DNA of 64,000 nucleotides from Saprospiraceae bacterium. GTDB taxonomy: Bacteria; Bacteroidota; Bacteroidia; Chitinophagales; Saprospiraceae. Each line of letters starts with the position of its first letter. Within the stretch, counting starts at the first letter, position 1. Location of the stretch: contig JADJVK010000011.1 of the NCBI GenBank assembly GCA_016710625.1, positions 1-64,000 on the forward strand. The letters run 5' to 3'. Positions 1-10,700 of the stretch are shown here, piece by piece. A program made the position numbers and the translations under genes. The notes under the pieces were generated by a model that saw only the letters and a program-made list of their open reading frames with translations, had not been told where the DNA came from and did not search any database.

Positions 1-2306
1 ACCATTAAAGTTATGCTTATCGTTATATTCAGCTAATTTACCTAAGAATAAACCATTAGGTAAAACAGTACTTGTAGATGTAAAGTTGAAACAACCTTGC
101 ATATTTCCTAATGCATCACCAGGGAAATCATCCCATACTCTTAATGTCCATGTACCATTTACAGAAGAACCATAAATAGGACCACAAACACCAGGACCAG
201 CAGGTAATGCTGGTAAAGCATCTAATGGCTTACATGTTCCAACAACTGGATTAGCACAAGTTAAAGTAGCTGGGCTAACTGTTGAAGTATTGCTATAAGT
301 AACTCTTGAACCTGTATTAGCACAACCAAATGCACCAGGACCAACCATGTAATTGTTAGCTAATACTGCTTGATCACCATTCAATCTGATTACTTGACCA
401 GATGGAGAAATCAATACAGCTCTTTGATCACCAGTCCATGCAGATCCAGTATTTGTTACTGTAAATGTATATGTAGGATCAATTACTGCATTCCAAGTAG
501 AAACTTCAACTTTATAAGTATCATAACACTTATATGGACCACCCTCTAATAACATATCTGGATTTAAAACTGCAGAACATAAAGTATCTAAAGATACATT
601 TAAGAAATCATTACATACTAAAGTATTTGAAATAGGACCGCTATATGCTCTAACTTCATAATTAAAACAACAAGTAGCAGTAGTATTAGTAGCATCTGTT
701 ACTTTGTAACAAATATTATAAATACCAGGATATACTAAATCATTTTGTTTAGGACCAGAGATTTGTACTACTCCAGGAGAACCCAAAAACTGTATTTAAA
801 ATAATAGGTACGAATAAACCCAAACTAGCAACAATGTAATAGGATTTGTATAGCCACATGATGGGAGCAATAAGATAAGAACATCGTGTTTCAGATGGAG
901 AATTTGGTACCTACAACCCACCTTGTACTAGGAGCAGCTATTTCAACATAATAATCACCCCTCTCTAGAACGATTGGTGTATTTAAAGGAACTGTAAAAC
1001 CAGCACTACCACTACCACTATTTGTAGGAAGGAAAGTAGATTGACCAACTAAAGTCATACCTGCATATGTAATAGCAGGACAAGCAGCACCTACAGGAGC
1101 TGTTCCATTAAATTGCCAAATTTTCAATGTCCAAGCACCAGAACCTAAAGTCAAGCTAGTGCTCAACTGTAGTTACAAAAATGTTGTTTGGATCAACACC
1201 ACATAATCCTGGAGGAACAATTGGTGCTGCATCAAAAATTCTACCAAATGAGTTTGTACCAGCACTACATGCTAATGCATTAGAACAGGACCTGTACCAC
1301 TCATTTGAGAATAAGTAGGACCAGGAGTTGTACTAGGAGCACCAGTAACAGATGAAGTTGCACAAGGCCAAGCAGCTTGATTTGTACACACCTGGAGCTA
1401 ATGTTTTAACAACATTAACTGGACAAGAAAATCTGAGGATGGAGCAACAACAATTGCAGTATATGTAAATGGAGCAGATTGAGGATTATTACATGAGTAT
1501 ATAACATATGTATTTGTTCCTTTAACAGCTGTATAAATACCAGTTGTTGCAATTGTTCCATTAATGTTTAATGAACTACCTGTATGTGTAGTTGCAGCAG
1601 CTAGGTTTAAATCACAAGTATTTGAACCTCCAGTTAAAAATATTGAATCAACTTTGCTAGTAGCAGTATTAGAAACATTTTTAATCTGAACTACAGCACC
1701 TGTAGTAACAGGGTTAGTAATATTTGTAATCTGTGCAGCAGTTAAATTGAAACTAGTAATTGCTGGAGTAGTTAAGAAATTAAGAGTAGCATTTGTTAAA
1801 AATGCAGGTTCACCAGTAAAGATATTTCTAACTCTTAATTGCCAAACTCCAGAAGCAGCAGCAGGAAAAGCAGTTGCAGAACGCATAATACCAGAATAAC
1901 TACCAACATTATTTAATGCAGTAGTTGCTAGTGGATATTGTGCATTACATACATTCAAGTCACGTACTTGAATATTAACTGTACCACCAGCAGCACCAGC
2001 ACCTGTTGGATTAACAATATTAGTAATAACTCCAGAAGGAGAAATAATATAGAAATCCCAGTCACTAGTCCAAGATTGAGGACAATAATTTAATTCGACA
2101 TTTGCTATAACAGCACCTGGAGCAACTGTTACAGAGGGAAAATTGAATGTGTAAGATGTAACATTTGATGCACACGTTCCACATGCCGAACACCCTAAGT
2201 TTTGGTTAGTTATGCTAACAGACTGAGCATTAGCTGTAACTCCCAAAACGACGAGAAGAAGTACCGCTAAAGAACGGAACATATTCGTAAAACTCGTTTT
2301 TTTCAT
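1..2306 (-). pseudogene. Secreted surface protein with P-domain-like modules, frameshifted and cut by the window edge
   Basis: The reading starts at 2306 with a clear signal peptide ending in a hydrophobic stretch and ANAQ. It stays open to 1398 (302 residues). It then needs at least five frame changes between about 1450 and 780, and runs open from about 780 to base 1 with no stop. Pieces recovered in the shifted frames read sensibly (for example 891-1166 with GAWTLKIWQFNG, and 1-780 with NGTWTLRVWDDFPGD). The modules WDFYIISPSG...GVWQLRVRN and GDQRAVLISPSG...GTWTLRVWDD look like proprotein-convertase P-domain jelly rolls, common in Bacteroidota secreted proteins. The C-terminus is outside the window, so a sorting domain cannot be seen. 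Five indels in some 650 bases, with intact coding on both sides, look more like local sequence error than slow decay. Function is unknown; a cell-surface or secreted location is inferred. Confidence 0.6.
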
Positions 2307-2384
2307 GAGATGAATAATTTGTTTTAAAATTTAATTTTTAGTTAAAAAGACTCGCAAACACTTAAAAAATTTCGCAAAAAAATA

Positions 2385-2759
2385 CTATTGAAACCAATCA
2401 TAAAGCTCTTTTGAAATAGCTTTAGTGTCTAGTCCACTAGCATCAACTGCATTAGCAGATGTAATACTAATACCAGGTGATTTGAATACTACACAGCTAT
2501 AAAAAGCATCTGCTGTATTCACACCTGCTGTAAGGCTGTTGATCATATTGTTCAAAATTTGAATTTTGACAACAGAAACAGCTTCTGGATTTGTTGGATC
2601 GATTGATGCTTTAAGCTCTTGAGCTTTAGTTACTGATATGTTCAAAGCAGCTCCTTCACCAACCCATGCATTTGCATTGTTTACAGCAAAAAATACCATC
2701 ATCGCCATGATAACAGATTTAAAGCTCAAACTCAGCGTAGAAAATTTTAATTTCTTCAT
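2385..2759 (-). CDS. Small secreted protein, unknown function
   Basis: 124 residues with an N-terminal signal peptide (MKK..., hydrophobic core, cleavage likely after NANA around residue 31). The mature part is about 90 residues, has one Cys and shows no family I recognise. The sequence NISVTKAQELKASIDPTNPE suggests a helical segment. It is co-directional with the P-domain protein that starts 79 bases downstream, so the two may be co-transcribed. The start at 2759 is the only one that gives a complete signal peptide. No function is proposed. Confidence 0.6.
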   Translation of the reverse strand: MKKLKFSTLSLSFKSVIMAMMVFFAVNNANAWVGEGAALNISVTKAQELKASIDPTNPEAVSVVKIQILNNMINSLTAGVNTADAFYSCVVFKSPGISITSANAVDASGLDTKAISKELYDWFQ

Positions 2760-3430
2760 GAGATTTTAAAAATTTTGATTAAAGAATGAATTAATATAAA
2801 TGTATTATTATACACAAACCAAACTATTGATTTATTACAACTTGTAATAATCCAATAGAAAATATATATAAAAGCTATTTCTAGCTGAAATATCAATAAA
2901 TGTCGATGGTAGATAACTACCATAAGGTTGATGGAAAAGGCTTGAGGGACACAGCAATAAATAATCAGATATAAAAATCTGATAGTTTTTGGAAAGAAAA
3001 GCACAGGAAATTTAAAAAGGAGAGCTAAAATGAAGCAAATTTCTTTCTAAAGCCTGGCTAAAGGTATCGAAATCAACAAATTCCAAACTTTTTTGGAATA
3101 CAAAATTATAATGAGCGACAAAGTTAATATAAACTTATCACATTTCAAAAAAAAAATTATTTAGGGTTAAATAATATATATTGAAATTTTTGAAAATTCT
3201 GCCAAGGTGTTAGTTGTAGATGCAACTAAAAATTGATATGTAATAGTAAAAATCGGTCAAAAATATACTAAAAAATGTAAAGGTAATCATTTCTAAAGGC
3301 AGTACGGTATGTAACTATTGTCTGTATAGCAATATAAAATTGCTATTGTATCTCAATCAGTATTGTTATTCTTCACAAATAACCCACAAATATATCTAAT
3401 ATAATATTTATAAAGCAAATATTTTTTATA
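2760..3430. other. Intergenic stretch without a supported gene
   Basis: About 670 AT-rich bases. I see a small perfect hairpin (3080-3087 with 3092-3099, ATTCCAAA/TTTGGAAT), a weaker one near 3210 (AGTTG/CAACT), and no tRNA. One 82-codon minus-strand frame (2756-3004) has no family resemblance and an odd hydrophobic composition, so I do not call it a gene. The promoter of the 124-residue secreted protein should lie here, but I found no good TAnnTTTG match. Confidence 0.5.
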
Positions 3431-4039
3431 TTATTTTTTAATTATTTTAGAGGATTTCGTTTTCTGAGGAATTTCTTTCTTTTTAGTTTCAGGAATCATC
3501 CCTTTAGTTCTTTCAGAAACTTTCTCAAGATCTTTCTTGAAATCTTTTTGATATTCTGTTTCGTTTTTAATATCTCTTAACACAATTTGATAAACAATAT
3601 CACCACTACTAATATTGGGGTTCAAATTTTTCTTTAGCTGCTCAAGATACTTTTCTCCTCTAACAACTATTGAAATACTATCTCCAACAGACATTGTTTT
3701 TAAAGCTGCCATTGATGGAGAAATACTATCACCAGTAACTTCAGTTAACTTTGCTTTTACTGGACTTCTTTGTGTATTAAATGTTGAAAAATATACTTGT
3801 CCATTATTTGATAAACTCCAATCATAATATACATAATCCCCTTTTTTAGGTTTTACTGTATTATTCGAAACATGTTGTTTGAAATTATAACCACCTTCCA
3901 ATTTTGGCCATTTCGAAATTTCATCATCTACAACTACTGGTGCTGCTGGTGTTGTTTTTGATTCCACTTTTGCATCATTCTTACAAGAAGCATAGATTAA
4001 AGTAATTCCTAAAAGCGTCCAAAATGTTAATTTTCTCAT
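3431..4039 (-). CDS. FKBP-like lipoprotein (peptidyl-prolyl isomerase-type fold)
   Basis: 202 residues. The N-terminus ends in LIYASC-K, a good lipobox, so the mature protein should be lipid-anchored at Cys19. Residues about 60-155 follow an FKBP pattern (KKGDYVYYDWSLSNNGQVYFST ... MKTMSVGDSISIVV ... GDIVYQIVLRDIK), although several active-site aromatics of true PPIases are not obvious. The tail (160-202) is Lys/Glu-rich and probably helical. It may be an isomerase or a chaperone-like relative without catalysis. It stands alone: the upstream gene is divergent (4323, plus strand) and about 670 bases without a gene follow it. Confidence 0.7.
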   Translation of the reverse strand: MRKLTFWTLLGITLIYASCKNDAKVESKTTPAAPVVVDDEISKWPKLEGGYNFKQHVSNNTVKPKKGDYVYYDWSLSNNGQVYFSTFNTQRSPVKAKLTEVTGDSISPSMAALKTMSVGDSISIVVRGEKYLEQLKKNLNPNISSGDIVYQIVLRDIKNETEYQKDFKKDLEKVSERTKGMIPETKKKEIPQKTKSSKIIKK

Positions 4040-4322
4040 TATTTTTCTTTTTTAACAAATTGCATCAACGATACTTAAATAAAAAAGGTTTCATTTTATC
4101 TATTAAAACCATTCAGTAATTATCTTTGACACATCATATTATATAACTAAATACATGCCAATAATTTAATAAGGAGATAATTATTGTACAATATTTTTTT
4201 TAAAATACTGATAATAAGAATTATATATATACCAAAAAAAATGAAAATATATTAATCCATTAAAATAATAAACCTAATTGTTATCATTTATCGTATTGAA
4301 ATACAAATTTTAATTAAAAAAA

Positions 4323-7300
4323 ATGAGATTCTATCGTTTTTGCTTTTTCATTATCCCAATAGTTACATTTATAAGTTGTACCAAAAAGGAAACAGCTAAA
4401 ACAACAAATATTAAAAAATTTGATGGTGGAAAGATTTTCGAATATGTAGATTCAAAATCTAGTGGCATCGATTTTAGTAATATTGTTACAGAAGATTTTA
4501 ATAACAATATTCTAACGAATACCTATCTCTATAATGGTGGAGGTGTTGGTGTATTAGATGTAAATAATGATGACTTACAAGATTTATTTTTTACATCCAC
4601 TCAAGGAACTTGCAAATTATATTTAAATAAAGGTAATCTGAAGTTTGAAGATATTACAACTAGTGCTGGTGTCGAAACGAAAGAGGGTATTAAAACAGGA
4701 ATTTCTATTGTCGATATTAATGGTGATGGTTATGATGATATCTATGTATGTAGAACCGGCATCCAGCCTAATGAAGAAAGAAGAAATGTCTTTTACATCA
4801 ATAATAAAAATAATACTTTCACCAACAAAGCAAAGGAACTTGGTCTAGATGATATTTCAGCCAGTAATCAAGCAAACTTTTTTGATTATGACAAAGATGG
4901 CGATTTGGATATGTATCTCATCAATCATCCAGTGAATTTTAAAATTGTAAATAGTGTAAGGGTTACTCAAGAAAATGGTCAATATAAAAAAGAAAGTAAA
5001 CCTTTGACTCCTTATGATTCCGACAGATTATATAAAAATGAAGGAGATAAATTTACAGATGTTACCGAAAAAGCTGGAATAACTAGTAGAACATTTAGCT
5101 TAAGTGTAACGGCTTCGGATTTCAATAACGATGGATGGACTGATATTTTCATTGGAAATGATTACATCGAACCCGACCAACTTTGGATTAATAATAAAAA
5201 TGGGACATTTACAGAAAGTGTCAGTAAATACTTTAGGCACATGACCAACCACACCATGGGAGTTGATATTGCAGACATTAATAATGATGGCAATAATGAT
5301 ATTATTGCTCTTGATATGTTGGCAGATAAAGAAACGAGACGAAAGGAATTGATGACAACGATGATGGAGGATCGCTATTCGGCGATGGTAAAGTTTGGGT
5401 ATAATCACCAAATGATGCGAAATGTGCTTCAATTGAACAATGTGAGTGGCACTTTCAGTGATATAGCTTGTCTAGGTGGTGTTTACAAAACTGATTGGAG
5501 TTGGAGTCCATTATTAGCTGATTTTGATAATGACGGATTAAAGGATTTATATATAACCAATGGATATTTGAAAGATGTGAGCAATTCCGATTATTTAATG
5601 TTTACAACAGACTCAATTAACAAAGCAGGGGGGATCAATGCAAATGTTTTCAAATCTTTTCAAGATTATTTAAAACTTATTCCTACTCAGAAATTGAATA
5701 ATTATATTTTTAAAAATAAAGATGGTCTGAACTTCGAAGATGCTTCTGGTGGGTGGATGGAAGAAAAGCCTTCTTATTCCAATGGCTCAGCTTATGCTGA
5801 TTTGGATAATGATGGAGATATGGATTTAATAGTAAACAACTATACTGATCCATGTTTTTTATTGAAAAACACTAGCAATGATCAAAAGAAAAGTAATTAT
5901 ATACAAATTGAACTACAAGGAACTGAAAAAAACAATAAAGGTTTTGGAGCTAAAATAGCTATCAAGACATCTAAGGGTATGCAATATGAAGAAATGACAG
6001 CAGTAAGAGGATATTTTTCTTCCTCACAACCTATTTTCCATTTTGGATTAGGTAATGACAAAGTAGTTGAAAAATTAGAAATCTTATGGTCCGACGGAAA
6101 ATTAAGTTCAATTTCTAATCAGGAAGCAAATAAAAAAATCACCATTAAATATGCGGAAGCAAAAGTTGGAAAACCAGCTTTAATTGGCAATCAAAAATCA
6201 GTCGCAATTTTTGAAGAAATTTCGCAAAGACCTTTTGACTGGAATGTAACTGAAAACACATTTGAAGATTTCAATAGGGAAAGATTATTGCCGCATAAAC
6301 TATCCAATTTAGGTCCTTGTTTCGCAACTGCTGATATAAATGGAGATGGATTAGAAGATATTTATTTGGGTGCACCCTTTGGCAAGATTGGAAGCCTATT
6401 AACACAGGATAAATCTGGTAAGTTTACAAATACGAACCAATCTTGTTTTGCGATGGACACCATTTATGAAGATACAAAAGCATTATTTTTCGATGCAGAC
6501 GGAGATAAAGACCTGGATTTGATCGTTTTAAGTGGCGGTAATGAAATGCCACCCAACTCTGATTATTACCAACATCGATTATACATTAATGATGGTAAAG
6601 GTCACTTCTCTAGACCAATGGGTTATTTGCCAAGATTGACCAATAGTGGTGGTGCTGTTGCAACAGTTGATTATGATAAAGACGGAGATTTGGATTTACT
6701 TATTGGCGGAAGATCAGTGCCAGGAGCCTACCCTACTTTACCAATGAGTTATCTTCTACAAAATAATAATGGCAAATTTTCTGAGGTTACAGATCAAGTT
6801 TTCCCTGATTTCAAAAAAATTGGAATGGTCACAGATATTAAAGTAGCAGATTTGAATGGTGATAAAAATAATGAAATAATAATTGCTGGTGAATGGATGC
6901 CGATTAGTGTTTTTAGTATAAATGGCGGTAAATTTAAAAATGAAAATGCTACTTATGGCTTTGAAAACACAAATGGATGGTGGAATTGCTTAGAAATTGT
7001 AGATATTGATAAAGATGGGGACATGGATATTGTAGGTGGAAATTTTGGAACAAATTCGAGGCTAACTGCCAGTAAAGAATATCCATTATCAATTTATTCA
7101 AAGGATTTTGACAATAATGGCGCTATTGACCCTATCATTACTCATTGGCAAGATGGTATTGAATATCCATTAGTGATGAAAGATCCATTGATTAAGCAAA
7201 TCCCTTCCTTGAGAAAGAAATTTTTATACTATAGAGATTATGCAGTTGCCAGTATTAGTGATGTTTTTCCTGAAAAAGATCTAAAAGAAGCTTTAAAATT

Positions 7301-7679
7301 GAATGTTTATTCTTTTAGTTCTACCATTTTCTTGAATAACAATGGAAAATTTGCTGCGACAATTTTACCTACAGAAGCTCAAATAGCTCCTATTCAATCA
7401 ATAATTTCAACGGATGTGAATAAAGATGGAAAAATTGATTTAATTATGGTTGGAAATAATTATGGTATGGAAGTGGAGACTGGAAGAATGGATGCATTGA
7501 ATGGTGTTGTACTATTGGGCAATGGAAATGGATTATTCGAGTTTTCTCCCAACTTTAAAAATGGTTTTTGGGCAAATAAAGATGCTAGACAAATTAGCAT
7601 GATTAAAGTTGGTGGAAAAAACAACTTTTTAGTCGCCAATAATAATGATAGCTATCAATATTTTAAATTAATAAATTAA
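4323..7679 (+). CDS. Large VCBS/FG-GAP repeat lipoprotein with ASPIC/UnbV domain
   Basis: 1118 residues. A lipobox (VTFISC-T) at about residue 20 predicts a lipoprotein. Roughly fourteen calcium-loop repeats of the form DxNxDGxxDI/L can be read (for example DINGDGYDDIYV, DYDKDGDLDMYL, DFNNDGWTDIFI, DINGDGLEDIYL, DIDKDGDMDIVG), as in FG-GAP/VCBS beta-propellers. Residues about 525-605 (YIQIELQG...KGFGAKI...EMTAVRGYFSSSQPIFHFGLG...VEKLEILWSDG) match the ASPIC/UnbV domain found in CRTAC1-like proteins. In Bacteroidota such proteins are usually surface-exposed and often sit beside SusC/SusD transporters. None is present here, so the substrate is unknown. The gene is complete and followed directly by a terminator hairpin. 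Confidence 0.85.
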   Translation: MRFYRFCFFIIPIVTFISCTKKETAKTTNIKKFDGGKIFEYVDSKSSGIDFSNIVTEDFNNNILTNTYLYNGGGVGVLDVNNDDLQDLFFTSTQGTCKLYLNKGNLKFEDITTSAGVETKEGIKTGISIVDINGDGYDDIYVCRTGIQPNEERRNVFYINNKNNTFTNKAKELGLDDISASNQANFFDYDKDGDLDMYLINHPVNFKIVNSVRVTQENGQYKKESKPLTPYDSDRLYKNEGDKFTDVTEKAGITSRTFSLSVTASDFNNDGWTDIFIGNDYIEPDQLWINNKNGTFTESVSKYFRHMTNHTMGVDIADINNDGNNDIIALDMLADKETRRKELMTTMMEDRYSAMVKFGYNHQMMRNVLQLNNVSGTFSDIACLGGVYKTDWSWSPLLADFDNDGLKDLYITNGYLKDVSNSDYLMFTTDSINKAGGINANVFKSFQDYLKLIPTQKLNNYIFKNKDGLNFEDASGGWMEEKPSYSNGSAYADLDNDGDMDLIVNNYTDPCFLLKNTSNDQKKSNYIQIELQGTEKNNKGFGAKIAIKTSKGMQYEEMTAVRGYFSSSQPIFHFGLGNDKVVEKLEILWSDGKLSSISNQEANKKITIKYAEAKVGKPALIGNQKSVAIFEEISQRPFDWNVTENTFEDFNRERLLPHKLSNLGPCFATADINGDGLEDIYLGAPFGKIGSLLTQDKSGKFTNTNQSCFAMDTIYEDTKALFFDADGDKDLDLIVLSGGNEMPPNSDYYQHRLYINDGKGHFSRPMGYLPRLTNSGGAVATVDYDKDGDLDLLIGGRSVPGAYPTLPMSYLLQNNNGKFSEVTDQVFPDFKKIGMVTDIKVADLNGDKNNEIIIAGEWMPISVFSINGGKFKNENATYGFENTNGWWNCLEIVDIDKDGDMDIVGGNFGTNSRLTASKEYPLSIYSKDFDNNGAIDPIITHWQDGIEYPLVMKDPLIKQIPSLRKKFLYYRDYAVASISDVFPEKDLKEALKLNVYSFSSTIFLNNNGKFAATILPTEAQIAPIQSIISTDVNKDGKIDLIMVGNNYGMEVETGRMDALNGVVLLGNGNGLFEFSPNFKNGFWANKDARQISMIKVGGKNNFLVANNNDSYQYFKLIN

Positions 7680-7685
7680 AATGCG

Positions 7686-7719
7686 AAAAGCCACACTTCA
7701 CTTTTGAAATGTGGCTTTT
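7686..7719. terminator. Terminator hairpin between convergent genes
   Basis: AAAAGCCACA (7686-7695) pairs with TGTGGCTTTT (7710-7719) around a 14-base loop. A and T tracts on the two sides let it act for the VCBS gene on the plus strand and possibly for the HYR gene on the minus strand. Confidence 0.75.
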
Positions 7720-7755
7720 CAGTTTGTTCATACTATTTAAATACCCTATTTATTA

Positions 7756-10700
7756 CTAATTATTTAAAACAATCATTTTCTTCACTAGCGAACCAAATTT
7801 GGTTTCTAGTTTGTAGAGCCAAACTCCATTTTCGAGATTTCCTTTTTCAATCGTCAAATTAGACGATCCTTTTTCAAGGAACATTTCTTTAGTGTTCATC
7901 ACTCTTCCATTTACATCCATAATAGTCATTTTTGCATCTGAACTTTCAGGAACCCACACTTTAATTGATGTGGTATGACTAAATGGATTTGGTGTATTTT
8001 GATCCATTGTAAACAATTGATTATCTTCATTTTGATAATTCAATGTCAATGGAAAGACTTCATTATTTAAATCAATAAATTCAGATTTTAAAGCTTTATC
8101 ATTTAGCGAAAAAATTGAATTCTTGTTATTTATATCTTTTAATTTATAATTAATAGAGAAAAGCTTTTTACTAGTTAGTTTTTGGTCGGTATTCCAACTA
8201 ACAAATACTTCTCCAGATTTTGTTGTATTCAAATTTGATTGATTCATGCCATTTGCATGGGGAATTACATTTATAATTTCAATCTGCTCTTGATTATAAT
8301 TTAGGCAAAATTGAACGCCTTTTGATTGAAACTCTCCCAAATCAAATTCTTGTACAAAATTTTGATTATCAATTGATTTTGGTGCATTTGCAATAATCTC
8401 TTTTGATTCTAAAACACTTCTTTCTTCAGCTGAATTAAAATTAGATGGAGAGGCATTTCCACTTAAATCTCCCACTTTTATTCCAATAAAATCGATTTGT
8501 TTCGATCCACTTAAGCTAGGGATATTCACATATCCATCTAGAGGTTGACTTAGCGGCTTTGTAGGGTCAGAAAACGTAGTATTTTGATTGATAAATCTCC
8601 AAGAACTATTGTTTGGAAAGAAATCAGTATAATTTAATATCACTTTTCTTAACTCAATCATATCAGAAGTAGAGACTTTCCCGTCATTATTCACATCCGC
8701 TGCGATAATTTTATAAGGAGTATTTAAGAGTTCCAATCCTAAAATATGTTTGTTCATCAAAACCAAATCATGGGTAGATACACCATTTGAAATATTCATA
8801 TCTTTCACAGGGGTAACAGTATATGAATTACCTTGCGTCAAATTTTCAAATAAATAAGCTCCAACATTATCGGTTGTTGTATTGGGCATATTAGTTAATC
8901 CGACTGTAACTTCCATTACAGGATCACCTCTTTCTGTTTTCACAACACCCGTTACTTCATTTTTTACATTTTTAACACACCACTTATTATCATCTTTTAC
9001 CACAATAGAAGTAGTACAAGTATCTTCATTTCCTGCTAAATCGGAAATGTGTAAAGTCAAGGGTTGAGTCCCGATATCAGAACAATCAAACTTTGATTTT
9101 GAAATATATTTAGTTAATAGGCTATTGCTAGTACAGTTGTCAGTACTTTGATTATCAACCATTTCTGGAGTAATATATGCTGCAACATTATTTCCAGATG
9201 ATTCTAACTGAATAACAACTTCTGATTTACAAATAGCTTTTGGTTTTGCTCCATCTCTCACAGTGATTACATATTCACAAGAGGATAAATTATTACAACC
9301 ATCCAAAACTTCCCAGATTATTCTATGTTTTCCTGGAGAAAATCCTGCGGTCAATGAATTGCTTCTACCAATAACATCTACGGTTCCATCATTATTCCTA
9401 TCCACATTACATGTCCATTGCAACAAGCCAGCAGGTGTGCAATCATCTGTTGCATAGCCTTTTATCTTTATTACAGCTGGTCCACAATTTGCAATAGATA
9501 CGTTATATGTTGTATCATTACATCTTGTGAATTGTGGTGCCGTTTTATTAGAAACCAATAATTCTTGAAAGTATTCCCATTTTCCTTTGGTGTAATTTGA
9601 GCTTTGATATAAACATCTGTCTATCAATGTCCATTTTCTTTCAACTCTATAACAATATGAACCTGAAGCTGGAAAAATCTGATCTTCATAACTTGAAGAT
9701 ATTGCACCGCAATATTGTTGCGGATAATGAACGATTGGCTCCCCAGTTTCTTTTGGCAATATATTATTTGTGCATCCTTCAACATTTAAATTGCTTGGCC
9801 ACACCACATCGTCATTTGGATCAGAAGGATCCTTCAAATTAATATTTAAAGATTGATTGTTAGTAATATAAATATATTGTGTACAATTTGAGGTTCTTGG
9901 AGATTTATCTTTTGCAGTCCAAATTCTTTCAAGAGACCCTGTACCACATCCATTCATTTTATTGATATCAACAAATGAAGTTTCAAAACTACAATTGTCT
10001 TTTACAGTTGGAGTTCCAGCTAAATCATTCGAATTTAATACTTTATCACAAGTAATTGAAATATTTGCTGGACATTGGATAATAGGACTCAAATTATCTT
10101 TTACAAAAATTTGCAAAATCCTATTACTTGTATTTCCACTATTATCAGTAGTTAATATTTCTATTTCGTTTTTAGTATCAATATCCTCACAATCAAAATA
10201 TAATTCATTTGACCAGTTAGATTTTGGTTTATTTGCAGTTGCAAGTCTTCTAAAAGAGATATCTTTAATTACTCCGCAATTATCATACGTACCTTCATTA
10301 ATTGTTGCAATTTCTAATTTTGAATTCCCTAAAGTATCTAAAAATAGGGTATAATCTATTTTAGTAACCAAGATAGGAGAAGCATTGTCAATTACAGTAA
10401 TTTTTTGAAAACAAGAATCTATATTTTCACATGCATCTTTTGCATAAAAAGTAATAATCGATTCACCGATAGGCAAATCAGACAAATTCTTTTTACTGGA
10501 ATCTAAAGTTCCTTGATTGGTTGCTAAATCCAAAGTCCACTTCGAGCAATTATCCGTAACTACTGGGTTGGTGATATTAAAATTAGCTTTACAATCTTGC
10601 TCATTTGTACTTATTGTAACTGCTGATGGACAAGTTAATTTTGGAGCTTGAACATCTCTTCCTTCGATTAATTGCACATCATTTTTGAATTCATTCGTAC

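Noticed and set aside
2756..3004. 82-codon minus-strand ORF
   Set aside because: No family likeness, no plausible start context and an odd composition in an AT-rich gap.
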